DNA of 15,503 nucleotides from Prevotellaceae bacterium (GTDB taxonomy: Bacteria > Bacteroidota > Bacteroidia > Bacteroidales > Bacteroidaceae), in NCBI GenBank assembly GCA_031262265.1, contig JAISIB010000151.1, positions 1 through 15,503 on the forward strand, written 5' to 3'. Numbering within the stretch: the first letter of the stretch is position 1; each line of letters starts with the position of its first letter. Shown here piece by piece: positions 1-10,600 of this stretch. Made by a program: the position numbers and the translations under genes. The notes below the pieces were generated by a model. It had not been told where the DNA came from. It saw only the letters and a list, made by a program, of their open reading frames with translations, and did no database searches.

Positions 1-1784
1 CGGCATACCAAATCCTGCATCTCCGGAATATTATCAATCAAGCGTTCTTCCAAACCTTTTACATAGGTATCCGTACGTTCCAAGGTTGTTCCGCGCGGCA
101 TCGTCACCGAAATATAAAAACGGTCGGAACTTACTTCACGCATAGACTGTATGTTAAGCGTCAGCGAGAGTATTAGCACCACGAACAAGACTACGATAGC
201 ACCGATAATCGTCACGCCCGGATTTCTCATGGCCGTTTTTAGCAACACCATATATATCTGAATGGGACGCTGCGTAATGGAAATTTTCTCATAAAATGAC
301 GATCTGTTATTTTTGCGGCGCAGAATAGCAAACGTCAACATCGGAATAAATAACAAGGCGACGATCAGCGAAACCACCAGCGTAGAAATAATTGATACGC
401 CCACATGATTTCCAATTAGCTTAATCAGGAAATTATCAGAGAATACGAACGGCAAAAACACAGTAACCGTCGTAAGTGTCGCCGCCACGATAGAACGCCA
501 GACTTCTTTCGTTCCTTGCGTTACCGCTCGCTCAGGAGCTAAGCCGGAACCTGATAAACGATACACGTTTTCCAGAACGACAATGCTATTATCCAATAGC
601 ATACCGACAGCTAACGCCATTCCGACCAACGTTAGGCTGTTAATTGTAATTCCCGCCAGATAGAAAAAGTTAAATGCCGTGTAGATAGAAATCGGAATAG
701 AGAGAGATATTAGCAATACCAGTCGCACATTCTTCAAAAAGAACCAAAGAATGATACATGCCAGCAAACCTCCGGACAAAGCGAGGTCGATAATTTCATT
801 TATATTATCCTCCATCAACTCGGCCGAGTTTTCTTGCACCGCAATCTCTATGTCAAACGGCAACAGCTCCTGATTTAACTGCTCAATCACGTCCAATGTC
901 CGATGCGACAATTCAATCATGTTCATTTGCGCGTCATTCTGCAACGACACGGATATAGCATCTTTCCCGTTGACACGACTGTACGAGGTTTCTTCCTTCA
1001 AATCAAAGAATACGGTCGCTACATCCTTTAAGTAGATAGGTCCGGGTGCTACTACGATATTCTCTAAATCGGATACTTGTGTATAAACGGCATTTACATA
1101 TACGTAGTAACCGGTAGATGGTTCTTTAACGTTACCCACGAATACTCGCTCCTGCGTATTTTGCTGCAAAGTAGCGGAAATACCGCTTGGAGTCAGATTC
1201 AATGCTTCGCACTTCTCCGGTTCTAACCGTACCTCAATGGCACGTTCGCGCCCGCCGTACACATTCACCGCTGCGATACCGTCTACATTCTCCAAGCGTG
1301 AGACGACTTTTGTGTCTACGATATTACGTATCCGGTCAACACCGCCCGAACCGCGCACTTGCAATGACATAAACGCCGAGTTCATCATTTGTGTCATGTC
1401 GACTTTTTGCACGCGTACAGTGAATCCTTCCGGTAGCGTACCAGCTACTTCATTGATTCGCTCTTCCAGCTTGAGCGAAGTCATTTTAATATTGGTGTTC
1501 TGCTTGAAACTAATGCGAATCTGCGATGAGCGGGAATCTATTTGCGACTCCATTTCATCCACCCCGCCAATTGAACCGACAACACCCTCCAAAGGAATGA
1601 TTACTTCCGACTCCACGTAATTCGGATCCATTTCTTGATTAGAACTAACGCTTACGTATAACGTAGGCATCTCGGCGTTGGGAAGCAGCTCGACAGGCAA
1701 TTGCTTATACGACACGTAACCCAGCAGAGTTAGTGCGATGAATAACATGCTTATCGCGATTCGTCGGTGCAGTATTGCGTTCAT
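1..1784 (-). CDS. RND-family efflux pump, second inner-membrane subunit (partial; C-terminal part beyond left edge)
   Basis: Inner-membrane proton-driven RND transporter (AcrB/MdtC-like, hydrophobe/amphiphile efflux type). It would take substrates from the periplasm or outer leaflet and pass them to the adaptor and TolC channel encoded upstream. About 594 codons are open from an ATG at 1784 to the window edge with no stop. The N-terminus has a first membrane segment (about residues 9-25) followed by the typical PVELLPNAEMP stretch. The porter domain covers about 30-330, and TM2-TM6 cover about 333-485. TM4 carries GMLLDNS, so only the first Asp of the AcrB Asp-Asp proton relay is present (D398, N399), which is common in this branch. 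A good AAAGGA ribosome site precedes the ATG, whose gap to the previous stop is 12 bp. It is translated last in the operon. The substrate cannot be read from the sequence. Confidence 0.93.
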   Translation of the reverse strand, partial: MNAILHRRIAISMLFIALTLLGYVSYKQLPVELLPNAEMPTLYVSVSSNQEMDPNYVESEVIIPLEGVVGSIGGVDEMESQIDSRSSQIRISFKQNTNIKMTSLKLEERINEVAGTLPEGFTVRVQKVDMTQMMNSAFMSLQVRGSGGVDRIRNIVDTKVVSRLENVDGIAAVNVYGGRERAIEVRLEPEKCEALNLTPSGISATLQQNTQERVFVGNVKEPSTGYYVYVNAVYTQVSDLENIVVAPGPIYLKDVATVFFDLKEETSYSRVNGKDAISVSLQNDAQMNMIELSHRTLDVIEQLNQELLPFDIEIAVQENSAELMEDNINEIIDLALSGGLLACIILWFFLKNVRLVLLISLSIPISIYTAFNFFYLAGITINSLTLVGMALAVGMLLDNSIVVLENVYRLSGSGLAPERAVTQGTKEVWRSIVAATLTTVTVFLPFVFSDNFLIKLIGNHVGVSIISTLVVSLIVALLFIPMLTFAILRRKNNRSSFYEKISITQRPIQIYMVLLKTAMRNPGVTIIGAIVVLFVVLILSLTLNIQSMREVSSDRFYISVTMPRGTTLERTDTYVKGLEERLIDNIPEMQDLVC

Positions 1785-1792
1785 TCGTTTAA

Positions 1793-1798
1793 TCCTTT
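1793..1798 (-). promoter_or_regulatory. Ribosome binding site for the second RND gene
   Basis: On the minus strand an AAAGGA sits 8 nt before the ATG at 1784 and shares its first bases with the TAA stop of the upstream RND gene. It is one of the few clear Shine-Dalgarno sites in the window. It supports the chosen start and suggests translational coupling between the two pump subunits. Confidence 0.6.
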
Positions 1799-4700
1799 AT
1801 CCTTTAATGGCCTTACGCTTCGCTTTTTCCAGCAGATAGTAAACACACGGTATCACCAGCAAACTCATCAACGTCGAAGTCACCAATCCGCCTATTACCG
1901 CGATAGCCATCGGCGAACGAAGCGAAGCTCCTTCACCAAAGCTCAAAGCCAGCGGCAACAGCGCAAGAATTGTAGTCAGCGTCGTCATAATTATCGGGCG
2001 AATGCGCTGTTGTCCGGCCGCAACTATGGCGTCCACCAACGGCATATTGTTTTTTAACTGGTTAATGCGGTCAACCAATATAATGGAATTATTCACGGCG
2101 ATACCCGCCAACATAATTATACCTATAACACCCATGATATTGACGGTGATTCCCGTGATAAAGAATAGCAGAACCGCGCCCACCAGTGCCAAGGGGATTG
2201 TCAGAAGAATCGTAAAAGGATGTAGCAACGACTCGAACTGTGCCGCCAGCACCATATACACTAATACGACCGACAACAACAAAGCCAACATCAGACTGTG
2301 CATAGATTCTTGCCGCTTCTCCTCTGCTCCGCTGACAGTAATCGAGTAATTGGTCGGAAGCTCAATATCTTTCACAACCTCCCGAATATCTTGCGCAACC
2401 TTGTCCAAAGAATAACCCGTAGCTATGTCTGCCGGTATTCGACTAATACGATTTTGATTGCGGCGATAGATTTCTTTCGGCGCATACGCTTGTTCTAACG
2501 TCGCTATTTCCTGCAAACGGAACGTTTGCGTACCGCTACGAATGATAATTCCGTTCAAATCCGACAGCGTCACGTCCGGTAATTTCACCGTAATGTCGCG
2601 CATTTCACCTTTGTACTCCATTTTTCCGGTCGTCTGGCCTACTAATTGCGCTTGCAACTGCTGAATGACCGTTGACGTACTCAGGTTGTTGATGCCGGCC
2701 AACGTGCGATTGATAGAAATTACGATCTCTGGCGCGCCGTTCTCGGTCGTCGTTACCACATTGTACAAGCCGGGCACTTCCCGCATGCGATCGCTTACAT
2801 CACGCGTCAATACTTTCAACTCGTCCAAGTCTTCGCCTTTGATTTCCACGATGACGGGAGCATCTTCATTGCCCAATAGCGAGCTAAGCGACCCTTCTTC
2901 CTGAGTGACCGTCATTTCTAACACACCCGGATTATCAGCTGTCTCAATCAGATGCTCGACGACGTAAGCCGGCGACACCGTACTTGCATCGGACAACAAG
3001 ACGTGCATCGTTGCGGTATTCTCCGCTTCAAAGATAGAAGTAGAAGCGGTAGTTCCCGGACCGATATGACTGTATATGGTACACAAGCTATCGCCTGAAA
3101 TATCGCGTACGAGGGTTTCCAAACTACGTACCGCTTCGGACGTACGTTCTAATCTGGTGCCTTCCGGCAATTTAATATTTAGAGAAAAGCCCTGACTATT
3201 ACTACTCGGTATGTACTCCGTACCGATAAAGGGCAGACAGCAAGCCGCTATCAACAACAAGGCAACAGCCGCTATAACTACGCGCCAAGGACGTTGCAAC
3301 ACCCGATGAAGTAACTCTCCGTAACCCGCAAAACGGATCTCCTTAGAAGCTTCCAGTGTGTCCTGACTCGTTTCCGCCGGCAACTCTGCATCAGCACCTT
3401 TGTTATCTAATTTTCCGGCTTTGGTATCTAAATAACCGAGTTCGTCGTTTGTTTTTCCGGCTTTGTTATTTTTCGATCTGGCAAACTGCTTATAAAGCAT
3501 CGGTATCACCAGTATCGCCACAAAGAGTGATGAAACCAGCGAGAACGTGACTGTCCATGCTTGATCCTTGAATAATTCGCCCGTCGCTCCGTGTAAATAC
3601 ACGATCGGCAAGAATACGACCACCGTCGTTAACGTAGAAGCGATAATCGCCCCTCCTACTTCGGAAGTTCCCCGTACGACGACATCCGTCAGGCTGGTTC
3701 CCTTCCGATGGTTACGGAAAATACTTTCGATGACCACGATGGCGTTGTCCACCAACATTCCGGCACCCAGTGCCAAGCCGCCCAACGTCATAATGTTTAA
3801 CGTCAGGCCGTTAAAATACATCAGATTGAAAGTAGCCACGATGGAAATCGGAATGGCAAAGCTGACAATCAGCGTACTACCTATACGGCGTAAAAATAAA
3901 TAAAGGACAAAGATGGCTAAGACTATACCTAATATGGCGCTCGACTTGACCTCGTTGATAGATTCTTTGATGAACGTTCCTTGATTCGTTATCACCTGAA
4001 AACGATAACCTGGCAAAGCCTGTTCAATCACTTTCATTTGTTTCGCAATCTCGTCGACTACGCGCACCGTATTATAGCGCATTTCCTTATAAATAGACAA
4101 GCCGATGCTTCGTTCCCCGTTTACGCGGACAATATTCTCCGGTTCGGCATTTTCAAAAGAGACGTCTGCCACTTCGCGCAAGTAAATCGGCGCACTTTCG
4201 GTGGTCGTTGTCGTATTCGTCGTAGCTACCACCGGTTTATAACCCACTATCAGATTCTCAAAGTCAGCTACGGTACCGAAACGGTTGGTGCTCTTTACCA
4301 GATACTGAATACCCATCTCAGATACTCTGCCACCCGAAATACTTTGGTTGTTCGACTCAATACGCGACGCAATATCGTCTATCGTCAAGCCGAACGCATC
4401 CAACTTGTAAGGATCCGTGCGGATGGACAGGTTAGTCACTTCGGCACCCGAAAGAGTTACTTCGGCCACGCCCTCCAAACGTATAAGTTCGTTACGGATA
4501 TAACTTTCTGCCACCTTACGCAATTCCGCCATGTCCGTAATCGTTCGATGCGACATACCGACTAACATTACCGGAGCCGTATTGGGATCGTGTTGCGTAA
4601 TCTGCATTTCCGTCACGTAGCTATTGGTAGAGATAGAACTCAGTGCCTTCTGTAAGTCAAGAAACGCCTCGTCCATATCTTTTCCCCACGTATATTCTAC

Positions 4701-4979
4701 GGTGACTTGCGCCGAACCCGCTTTAATAATGGAAGAAACCTCCACAACGTCACTTTGGCGAATAGCTAACGCTTCTAAGTTTTCTATGAGCAATTTTTCT
4801 ATTTCTTCCGGAGGACGTTCGCCCACTTGCAACTCAATAAACAAGCGCGGGCTACTAAGATCCGGCAACAAATCCACGTTCAAACGATCATAAGAAATCT
4901 TCCCCAGCAACAAAATAGCGAGGATAATCATCCAGATCGTAACGGGATTGCCGACGGCAAACTTTATGATATTCTTCAT
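1797..4979 (-). CDS. RND-family efflux pump, first inner-membrane subunit
   Basis: Complete RND transporter of 1060 residues, the normal length for AcrB-type pumps. TM1 is at about 12-29, followed by the family-typical DLLPDLSSPR stretch. The first porter domain runs to about 340 and TM2-TM6 cover about 345-495. TM4 has GMLVDNA with D411 and N412. The second half starts with TM7 at about 565-585. TM8-TM12 lie near the C-terminus, including LAGIAVNNSIILVDR in TM10. Two oddities are visible: a Thr-rich run near 252-260 in the porter domain, and an unusually long hydrophilic cytoplasmic linker (about 500-550) between TM6 and TM7 with repeated KAGK and DxK(A/G)G-type segments. The ATG at 4979 lies 16 bp after the adaptor gene. 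With the next gene it gives two RND subunits served by one adaptor, as in the MdtB/MdtC system. The hydrophobic or amphiphilic substrate is inferred from the family only. Confidence 0.95.
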   Translation of the reverse strand: MKNIIKFAVGNPVTIWMIILAILLLGKISYDRLNVDLLPDLSSPRLFIELQVGERPPEEIEKLLIENLEALAIRQSDVVEVSSIIKAGSAQVTVEYTWGKDMDEAFLDLQKALSSISTNSYVTEMQITQHDPNTAPVMLVGMSHRTITDMAELRKVAESYIRNELIRLEGVAEVTLSGAEVTNLSIRTDPYKLDAFGLTIDDIASRIESNNQSISGGRVSEMGIQYLVKSTNRFGTVADFENLIVGYKPVVATTNTTTTTESAPIYLREVADVSFENAEPENIVRVNGERSIGLSIYKEMRYNTVRVVDEIAKQMKVIEQALPGYRFQVITNQGTFIKESINEVKSSAILGIVLAIFVLYLFLRRIGSTLIVSFAIPISIVATFNLMYFNGLTLNIMTLGGLALGAGMLVDNAIVVIESIFRNHRKGTSLTDVVVRGTSEVGGAIIASTLTTVVVFLPIVYLHGATGELFKDQAWTVTFSLVSSLFVAILVIPMLYKQFARSKNNKAGKTNDELGYLDTKAGKLDNKGADAELPAETSQDTLEASKEIRFAGYGELLHRVLQRPWRVVIAAVALLLIAACCLPFIGTEYIPSSNSQGFSLNIKLPEGTRLERTSEAVRSLETLVRDISGDSLCTIYSHIGPGTTASTSIFEAENTATMHVLLSDASTVSPAYVVEHLIETADNPGVLEMTVTQEEGSLSSLLGNEDAPVIVEIKGEDLDELKVLTRDVSDRMREVPGLYNVVTTTENGAPEIVISINRTLAGINNLSTSTVIQQLQAQLVGQTTGKMEYKGEMRDITVKLPDVTLSDLNGIIIRSGTQTFRLQEIATLEQAYAPKEIYRRNQNRISRIPADIATGYSLDKVAQDIREVVKDIELPTNYSITVSGAEEKRQESMHSLMLALLLSVVLVYMVLAAQFESLLHPFTILLTIPLALVGAVLLFFITGITVNIMGVIGIIMLAGIAVNNSIILVDRINQLKNNMPLVDAIVAAGQQRIRPIIMTTLTTILALLPLALSFGEGASLRSPMAIAVIGGLVTSTLMSLLVIPCVYYLLEKAKRKAIKG
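3400..3482 (-). repeat. Imperfect repeat coding the TM6-TM7 linker of the RND pump
   Basis: On the plus strand the string TTTTCCGGCTTTG occurs twice, about 40 bp apart (near 3411 and 3452), each followed by a TTAT/GTAT-rich stretch. A related TTTGTTATCTAATTTT lies just before the first. The encoded protein repeats KAGK and LDNK/LDTK-like segments. It looks like a small in-frame internal duplication in a loop that tolerates length change. Confidence 0.5.
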
Positions 4980-4995
4980 AACGGATCTGCTTTTG

Positions 4996-6057
4996 CTAAC
5001 GTTGAACCTTCACGGGGCTATTCTCTCGCAGAGTTTCATATCCTCTGACTATCAGGTTCTCGTTGGCTTTCAATCCTTCGATGACTTCTATGTTGACGTC
5101 GTCTTCCAAGCCGGTACGTATCGCACGCTGTACGGCAGTGTTGCGCTCTACCACGAAAACATAACGACGGTTACGCTGTGTCTGGATAACCTCTTTGGGT
5201 ATAACAATCGTACTGTCGGCGTGATCCACCTCAACGGCAGCTTTCACAAACATACCCGGTCTCAACAACAAAGCCTCGTTCTTAATTTCTACTTTGCCCT
5301 TGAACGTTCGCGTTTCCATGCTAATCGCCGGCGACAATTCGGTAATCGTACCGACCAGCGTATCGTTCGGTAACGTATAGTGGGTAATCTTTGCCGATTG
5401 CCCTATCTTTATTTCATTGATCGCGCTTTCGGGCAAGTTTACTTCCAAATACATTTTCCCGTAGTCCATTAGACTGACCATCAATGAACCTTGTTGTACT
5501 TGCACACCGGGTGTGTAATACGGCAAATCTACTATCACGCCATTAAAAGGAGCACGAATATTCATTTTTTCTAAGTTCAATTCCGCCGTTTCATAGTCAT
5601 AACGGGCGTTAGTCGCTTGTACTTCGGTGTTTTTCACCTCACTTTGTGTCACTCCGCCCTTTTCATACAACGCTTTCTGCTTCGTTAAGTTCTGTTCGCT
5701 AATTTCCAAATTTAATTTTTTCCCTTCGATGGCAATGGAGTTCTCGTACTCCGCATCTTCCAGACGTAGGATAACTTGTCCTTTGACTACGGCGTCTCCC
5801 AATTTATAGGGCTTCCCTGTCTTTGGATTAGTGAGCAATCGGTAATTGCCGGTCATGAGCGAGTTAAGCTGCACGCCCATGGTAGGATTGGCCGATCCGG
5901 TCGTATTAAAGTACTTACTAATCGAACCTTTTTTAAGTTCTACTACGGAAACGGGAGTAGCAATGTCTGTTTGCCCGCCGCCGGGTTGGATGGTACAAGC
6001 CGTCAGCAAAAAAATAGCTAAGAAGCTGTGTAAGGAGATACGGATATACGGTTTCAT
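4996..6057 (-). CDS. Periplasmic adaptor (membrane-fusion protein, HlyD/AcrA-like) of the RND pump, lipoprotein
   Basis: Adaptor of 353 residues that bridges the RND pumps and the TolC-like channel. The N-terminus is a lipoprotein signal with lipobox LTAC, so the mature protein should start at lipid-modified Cys21, as in AcrA. A first lipoyl half lies at about 60-100, an alpha-helical hairpin at about 105-165, and the second lipoyl half follows with the IRAPFNGVIVDLP motif (167-179). A beta-barrel region covers about 200-280, including the RPGMFV motif near 266, and a membrane-proximal domain runs from about 284 to the end. The size and domain order are complete. The ATG at 6057 is 15 bp after the TolC gene and has only a weak Shine-Dalgarno. 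It is the only adaptor for the two RND genes that follow. Confidence 0.94.
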   Translation of the reverse strand: MKPYIRISLHSFLAIFLLTACTIQPGGGQTDIATPVSVVELKKGSISKYFNTTGSANPTMGVQLNSLMTGNYRLLTNPKTGKPYKLGDAVVKGQVILRLEDAEYENSIAIEGKKLNLEISEQNLTKQKALYEKGGVTQSEVKNTEVQATNARYDYETAELNLEKMNIRAPFNGVIVDLPYYTPGVQVQQGSLMVSLMDYGKMYLEVNLPESAINEIKIGQSAKITHYTLPNDTLVGTITELSPAISMETRTFKGKVEIKNEALLLRPGMFVKAAVEVDHADSTIVIPKEVIQTQRNRRYVFVVERNTAVQRAIRTGLEDDVNIEVIEGLKANENLIVRGYETLRENSPVKVQR

Positions 6058-6072
6058 ATTCAGTGAGTTTTA

Positions 6073-7587
6073 TTATTTCGCTTGTTCATTATTAACATCT
6101 GCCAATGGCACGATGGGAGTATTCTTTTCAAAATCATACAAAGAAAGAATCTTCATATTCAATAGCTCAATCTTATAATTGATAAGTGCTTGCGAGTAAC
6201 TCATCTTCGCCGATGAAAGCTGCGTTTGAAACTGGCTTATGTCCATACCTGTAATATCTCCTTCGCGGTAGCGCACCAGATTCAGGTCGTAGGTCATTTG
6301 CGCATTTGTCACGTTCTGTTCTGCCAGTTTTATCTGACGTTTTAAATTCTCCAAGCTACGGTAAGTCTGACGAATATTCAGTTCTATATCTATCCGTTCG
6401 TTCTGCGCCTCCAATTGATTGATTTGCTGCGCTACCTGTTGGGCTTTGACGCGCGCCTTATTGGCTCCCCAGTCGAAAAGAGGTACGCTGAAACTGACCT
6501 GCACACGCGGGTTAGGCACAGAATTCCGGTAAATATGTTGAAACTGCTCGTTTTCTCCCATCAATCCGACCGAAAGATTGATCGTTCCCGAGAACTCGTT
6601 TTGCGCTTTCGTCTGTATCATGGTAAATTCCAAGTTCTTAGTTTCTATTTCGCGCTGACGTAATTCCAACCGCGAAGCCAGACCCCGATCAACCGCTTGT
6701 TGCACATTAATATCTACGGGTGTAATAACAACCTCACCTTCGACCGCAATGTTTTCATCCAAGTCCATTCCGATCGTTTGCTTCAAAACATCTTTTGAGT
6801 TCGCCAATTGTACTTCTTGGTCTTCCATTGATGATTGTGCGTTGGCAAGGTTTACTTCCGCTTGGTAAAGTTCTTCGCGCGCCGACATATCGGCGTCCAC
6901 TTTATTCTTAATGATCTCGTAACTTTGTTGCGCGTTCTCCAATTCGTCTTGACGTATGAGCAAATTATTTTGCGCCGTATAGACAGAATAGAATTGCTGC
7001 GTAATCATACGCTCAATGTTCAATCGTTGCAACGCATAGTTAATATTGGCATTCTCCAAGTCGAATTCGATTTGTCGCAGCTGTAATTTCCGCCGATTGT
7101 ACGTGAATATCGGTTGCGAAAGCGATAGATAGAGATTGTTACTAAATGCTTTGTTACGGTTCTCACTTTCCGAAGCCCCCGTCGAGGTATTATTTTGCCA
7201 CCCGAAAGTATTGACCAACGACAACGTACCGTCTGTCAACAATATCGGTTGATCTACGCGAAACGTACCCGAAGTCTGAATACTTTTTGTGGTATACCAC
7301 GATGCATAATAATCGTTGTAAGTTCGCGTCTGACTGAAATCAAGCGGATTCAGCGAGAGAGAAAATTGAGACTTCAAGGCTGCGCGCTGCGCAATCAGGT
7401 TTTGCTGATAGCGTTCCATGTTCATCAGCGCATTCCGCAGGGTCGGACTGTTTTTCCCCGCTATCTCCATGGCCTTTTCCATCGTCAGGACGATTTGGGC
7501 GTGAGCCGATGTTGCAATTATTGCGCCGCCTACGAAAAATAACAAAGCGCAAAATGCAATTTTCACCGTTTGATATTTTCTTTTCAT
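6073..7587 (-). CDS. TolC-family outer membrane efflux channel
   Basis: Outer membrane factor of 504 residues forming the exit duct of the tripartite pump. A classical Sec signal peptide is visible (basic start MKRKYQ, hydrophobic core to about 26, likely cleavage after SAHA at residue 30). The mature part starts with LTMEKAMEIAGKNSPTLRNA, typical of outer membrane efflux repeat domains. Two long Gln/Asn/Glu-rich helical hairpin regions follow (about 190-290 and 390-470), with beta-strand segments rich in aromatic residues between them (about 95-180 and 330-375). The conserved SVPLFDWG near 370 is a family signature. No lipobox Cys is present, so it is not a lipoprotein TolC homologue. The gene is 19 bp downstream of the ABC permease fusion and 15 bp upstream of the adaptor, in one transcription unit with both. 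Confidence 0.94.
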   Translation of the reverse strand: MKRKYQTVKIAFCALLFFVGGAIIATSAHAQIVLTMEKAMEIAGKNSPTLRNALMNMERYQQNLIAQRAALKSQFSLSLNPLDFSQTRTYNDYYASWYTTKSIQTSGTFRVDQPILLTDGTLSLVNTFGWQNNTSTGASESENRNKAFSNNLYLSLSQPIFTYNRRKLQLRQIEFDLENANINYALQRLNIERMITQQFYSVYTAQNNLLIRQDELENAQQSYEIIKNKVDADMSAREELYQAEVNLANAQSSMEDQEVQLANSKDVLKQTIGMDLDENIAVEGEVVITPVDINVQQAVDRGLASRLELRQREIETKNLEFTMIQTKAQNEFSGTINLSVGLMGENEQFQHIYRNSVPNPRVQVSFSVPLFDWGANKARVKAQQVAQQINQLEAQNERIDIELNIRQTYRSLENLKRQIKLAEQNVTNAQMTYDLNLVRYREGDITGMDISQFQTQLSSAKMSYSQALINYKIELLNMKILSLYDFEKNTPIVPLADVNNEQAK

Positions 7588-7606
7588 ACGTTGTTATTGA
7601 ATTAAT

Positions 7607-10600
7607 TCATTGTCTTCTTACAAGCCGCACCGCATCTGCCGTAACGGTGCGCAGTTCTGTATCATTCCCCAGTACGACTCGGACTGTGTCCGTATCGAAA
7701 TAATATAATCCCAAATTCTCCCATTCGTTCGTCGGCCGTTGCATATTCAGATAAGCGTCTTCGGTCTCCTCGCCGTGTATGATTTGAAAATGGTATTCCC
7801 CGTTCTGCCTGTTGTTTCGAAAGCCGAAACCACCGCCACCCTCCATGTACGGCCAATACGAAACTTCGTAGAAACCGGGCGAAGGGATAGGCACTTTCCA
7901 GACGGCTTGCTGACTACCGTCGCCGCTCTTGACAACGTATGCAGAGCGTATAAAGCGTCCGTAATAACCGCTGTTAGTCGTAGGCGTCCAATGCACCGGC
8001 CGGCGACCGCCCTGCACGCCTCTATATCTAAACGTCGTATCCGTATTAGCATTCAACCATTCGGGCAGTAAGCCTACAATACGCGGTTCTGTCAACGAGA
8101 AAAGCGAATCTTCATTGTCGACGATAATCTCCACAGACGATCCTGTTCCATCGGCAAGCAATAGTGTCTCTTCTTTTTCCGTCACACGACGACTTTCTTC
8201 TATAATGTTCCGAATCGGCAACTGAATGCTTGCCGGCAGATTCTTTGATATCATCGTATTGACCGTAACCGCACGCGGTGCTTCGTCCCATAGGGTAATC
8301 AGTTGCTTTGTTTGGCCGGCTTTCAGCTCTAATTTACGCATCTGCTCGGGATCTACGTTAATCGCGGCACTTCCAAAGCGCATACCCGGACCACCGAACA
8401 TCATATTGCCTATTTCATAGCGAATATTCACGATACCATCTACCTGCGAAGCATTGGTAAGCGTTAGTTTCATCACAAATGTTTCCTTTCCACGGTCGTT
8501 TACGTTGATAACCTCAGGAGTTTTGATAATATAGAACGGAAGTTCGCGCGGCTTCTCCCAAGTAGATAAGATATCAATCAGCCGGCAGGAAGCCATTTGC
8601 TCCATAGATGCCAGAATATCTTCAAAACGAATGTTTTTGAACGTATTTCTATTCAAAAGAGCAAGCAAAGAATCTTGCACGGCCGTTTGCCCCATATTTA
8701 TCTCGGCAGGCGCAAAGAGTTCGCTACTTTCCATCGCGATAATATTGTCCATCAAATCCTGATATTCGATATTGGCCAATAGATCTCGGAACGAGTGGTC
8801 GCCTAATAGAATATTTGCTTTCTCATTGTTGGATATACCATTGATATTTCGCTCCCAGCCCTGGTCATCTTGTTTGTTGCGCAAGTATACTTCTATTACG
8901 CGATTGGCAACCGGCCACGCGGAAGAGAATATATTGTATCGGAAGTTATATAATTGCGGAAAGAAATAATACGGATTCGGCGTAGTAGTTAGCTCCAACT
9001 GATTTCTATTGGTCTGCGTGATATTAAAATCAGAATCTTCGTTCAGGAAAATCTGCAAAATTTCATTTATCGCCCGCAAAGCCGCCTCTTTGTCGTCAAT
9101 TTGTTGACCGCCGCGCCGCGCCGCCCAATTTTTCTGGCGGCGAATCGTGTTTTCTATCATCATTTCGTTGAACGAGAAACCTCGTTCACAGAACAACACC
9201 ATTTCCGGCTGCATCGTCTCTTGCGCGGCCGTCCACGAACGCTGATAGCTGATAAATTGTGCCGGTACTTCAATCACAGAAAAACGTTTGAACGGATATT
9301 CCAGCTTGGTTTGCCGCTCAATTTGCTCTTTCAATAAGCGAATCGCACCAGGGATGGTGTCCGTAATACTATCCAGTTCCGCTATATCCAACCGATGCGA
9401 CGGAAGCGTATACAAGCGGAACTGCACGCTATCCGATTCTGCCGTTGCTTTCGCGTAGTTCCCGATCACCAGCGTAACGGCTTGCGCCGGATAATCGGCC
9501 GTAAAAGTCTGTTCTCCGTCCGCTGTTTGCAGTTCCTGCCCTTGCGAAAGCGCAATCAAACCCGGCAATGTCTTTACGCGCAAGCGATAGTTACTAAAGT
9601 AAGCTTGTTGCCAATCAAACGTCCGGTCGCTATATGAAATTCCCGGTCGCGGATACCAATAAGTTTCCGGCGTAAACAGTATATATTGCGGCGTTTGGAA
9701 AACATACTGCTTATCTATGGACATTACATTCGTTTTTCGTTCTTTCAAGCGTTCTTCATCTGGAATATCCAAATAACAGAAGTTCCCGTCCACCCGTCCG
9801 TGATAGCGAATCGCCAGTGTCAGGCTGTCTCCTTGCGTGACGTTCCTGCCCATATCCACCTTTATGATTTGCTTCTCGCGCGTAAATTGCAACGATCTCC
9901 CTTGCCCGTCTTCCACAGCGTCTACTATCAACCCGGGATTCAGCGAGAAAATATACGAACGGGAAGATCGCAATGCCGTACCTACCAAGCGCACAGCCGC
10001 CGAAACGCTTTCCGGTTGTTGCTCAACTTCCAATTCGTACGCATCAACGACCATCGTTGCCTCATCAACGTATTTATTATTGATTTCCAGAAAGACCGCG
10101 CGTTCACTGTTGTTGTGTAGAATAGTAGTCACATGTCTATACGCACAATAAACGGCGCCTAACAAAAATAGACTACCCCAGAATACCCAAATATAGAAGT
10201 TGCGGCGCGTATTCGGTAAGCGCCCGAACAACGGAATAGTGAAACAAATAAAAGACAGGCCGCCCAAGAAATAAATACCGCGATGCGTCAAAATCAGCGG
10301 CAAATTAGTAAAGCCAACCATGTCGGAACGCATCAGCGGCAGACTGTAAGCCAGCGAATCGAAGACGTTATAGAACTTATCGCCGATGTAAAACAAAACC
10401 AAGCCGACGTAACCCAACAATATGACGAACGTAAGCGCCTGATTGCGTAAAATCAGCATCAATAAAACGGAGAAACCTAAAATGAATACCAACGTGGGTA
10501 CACTAATAAGGAAGAAATAGACAACATAAGCACCCAAGTCTACCTTCGCATACGGAGACATGATATTAAAGAACAGCACCATCGCCAGCACAATCAGATT

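Noticed and set aside
3981..4565. Plus-strand open frame of 194 codons
   Set aside because: It is antisense to the porter-domain coding region of the RND pump, which has clear family motifs.
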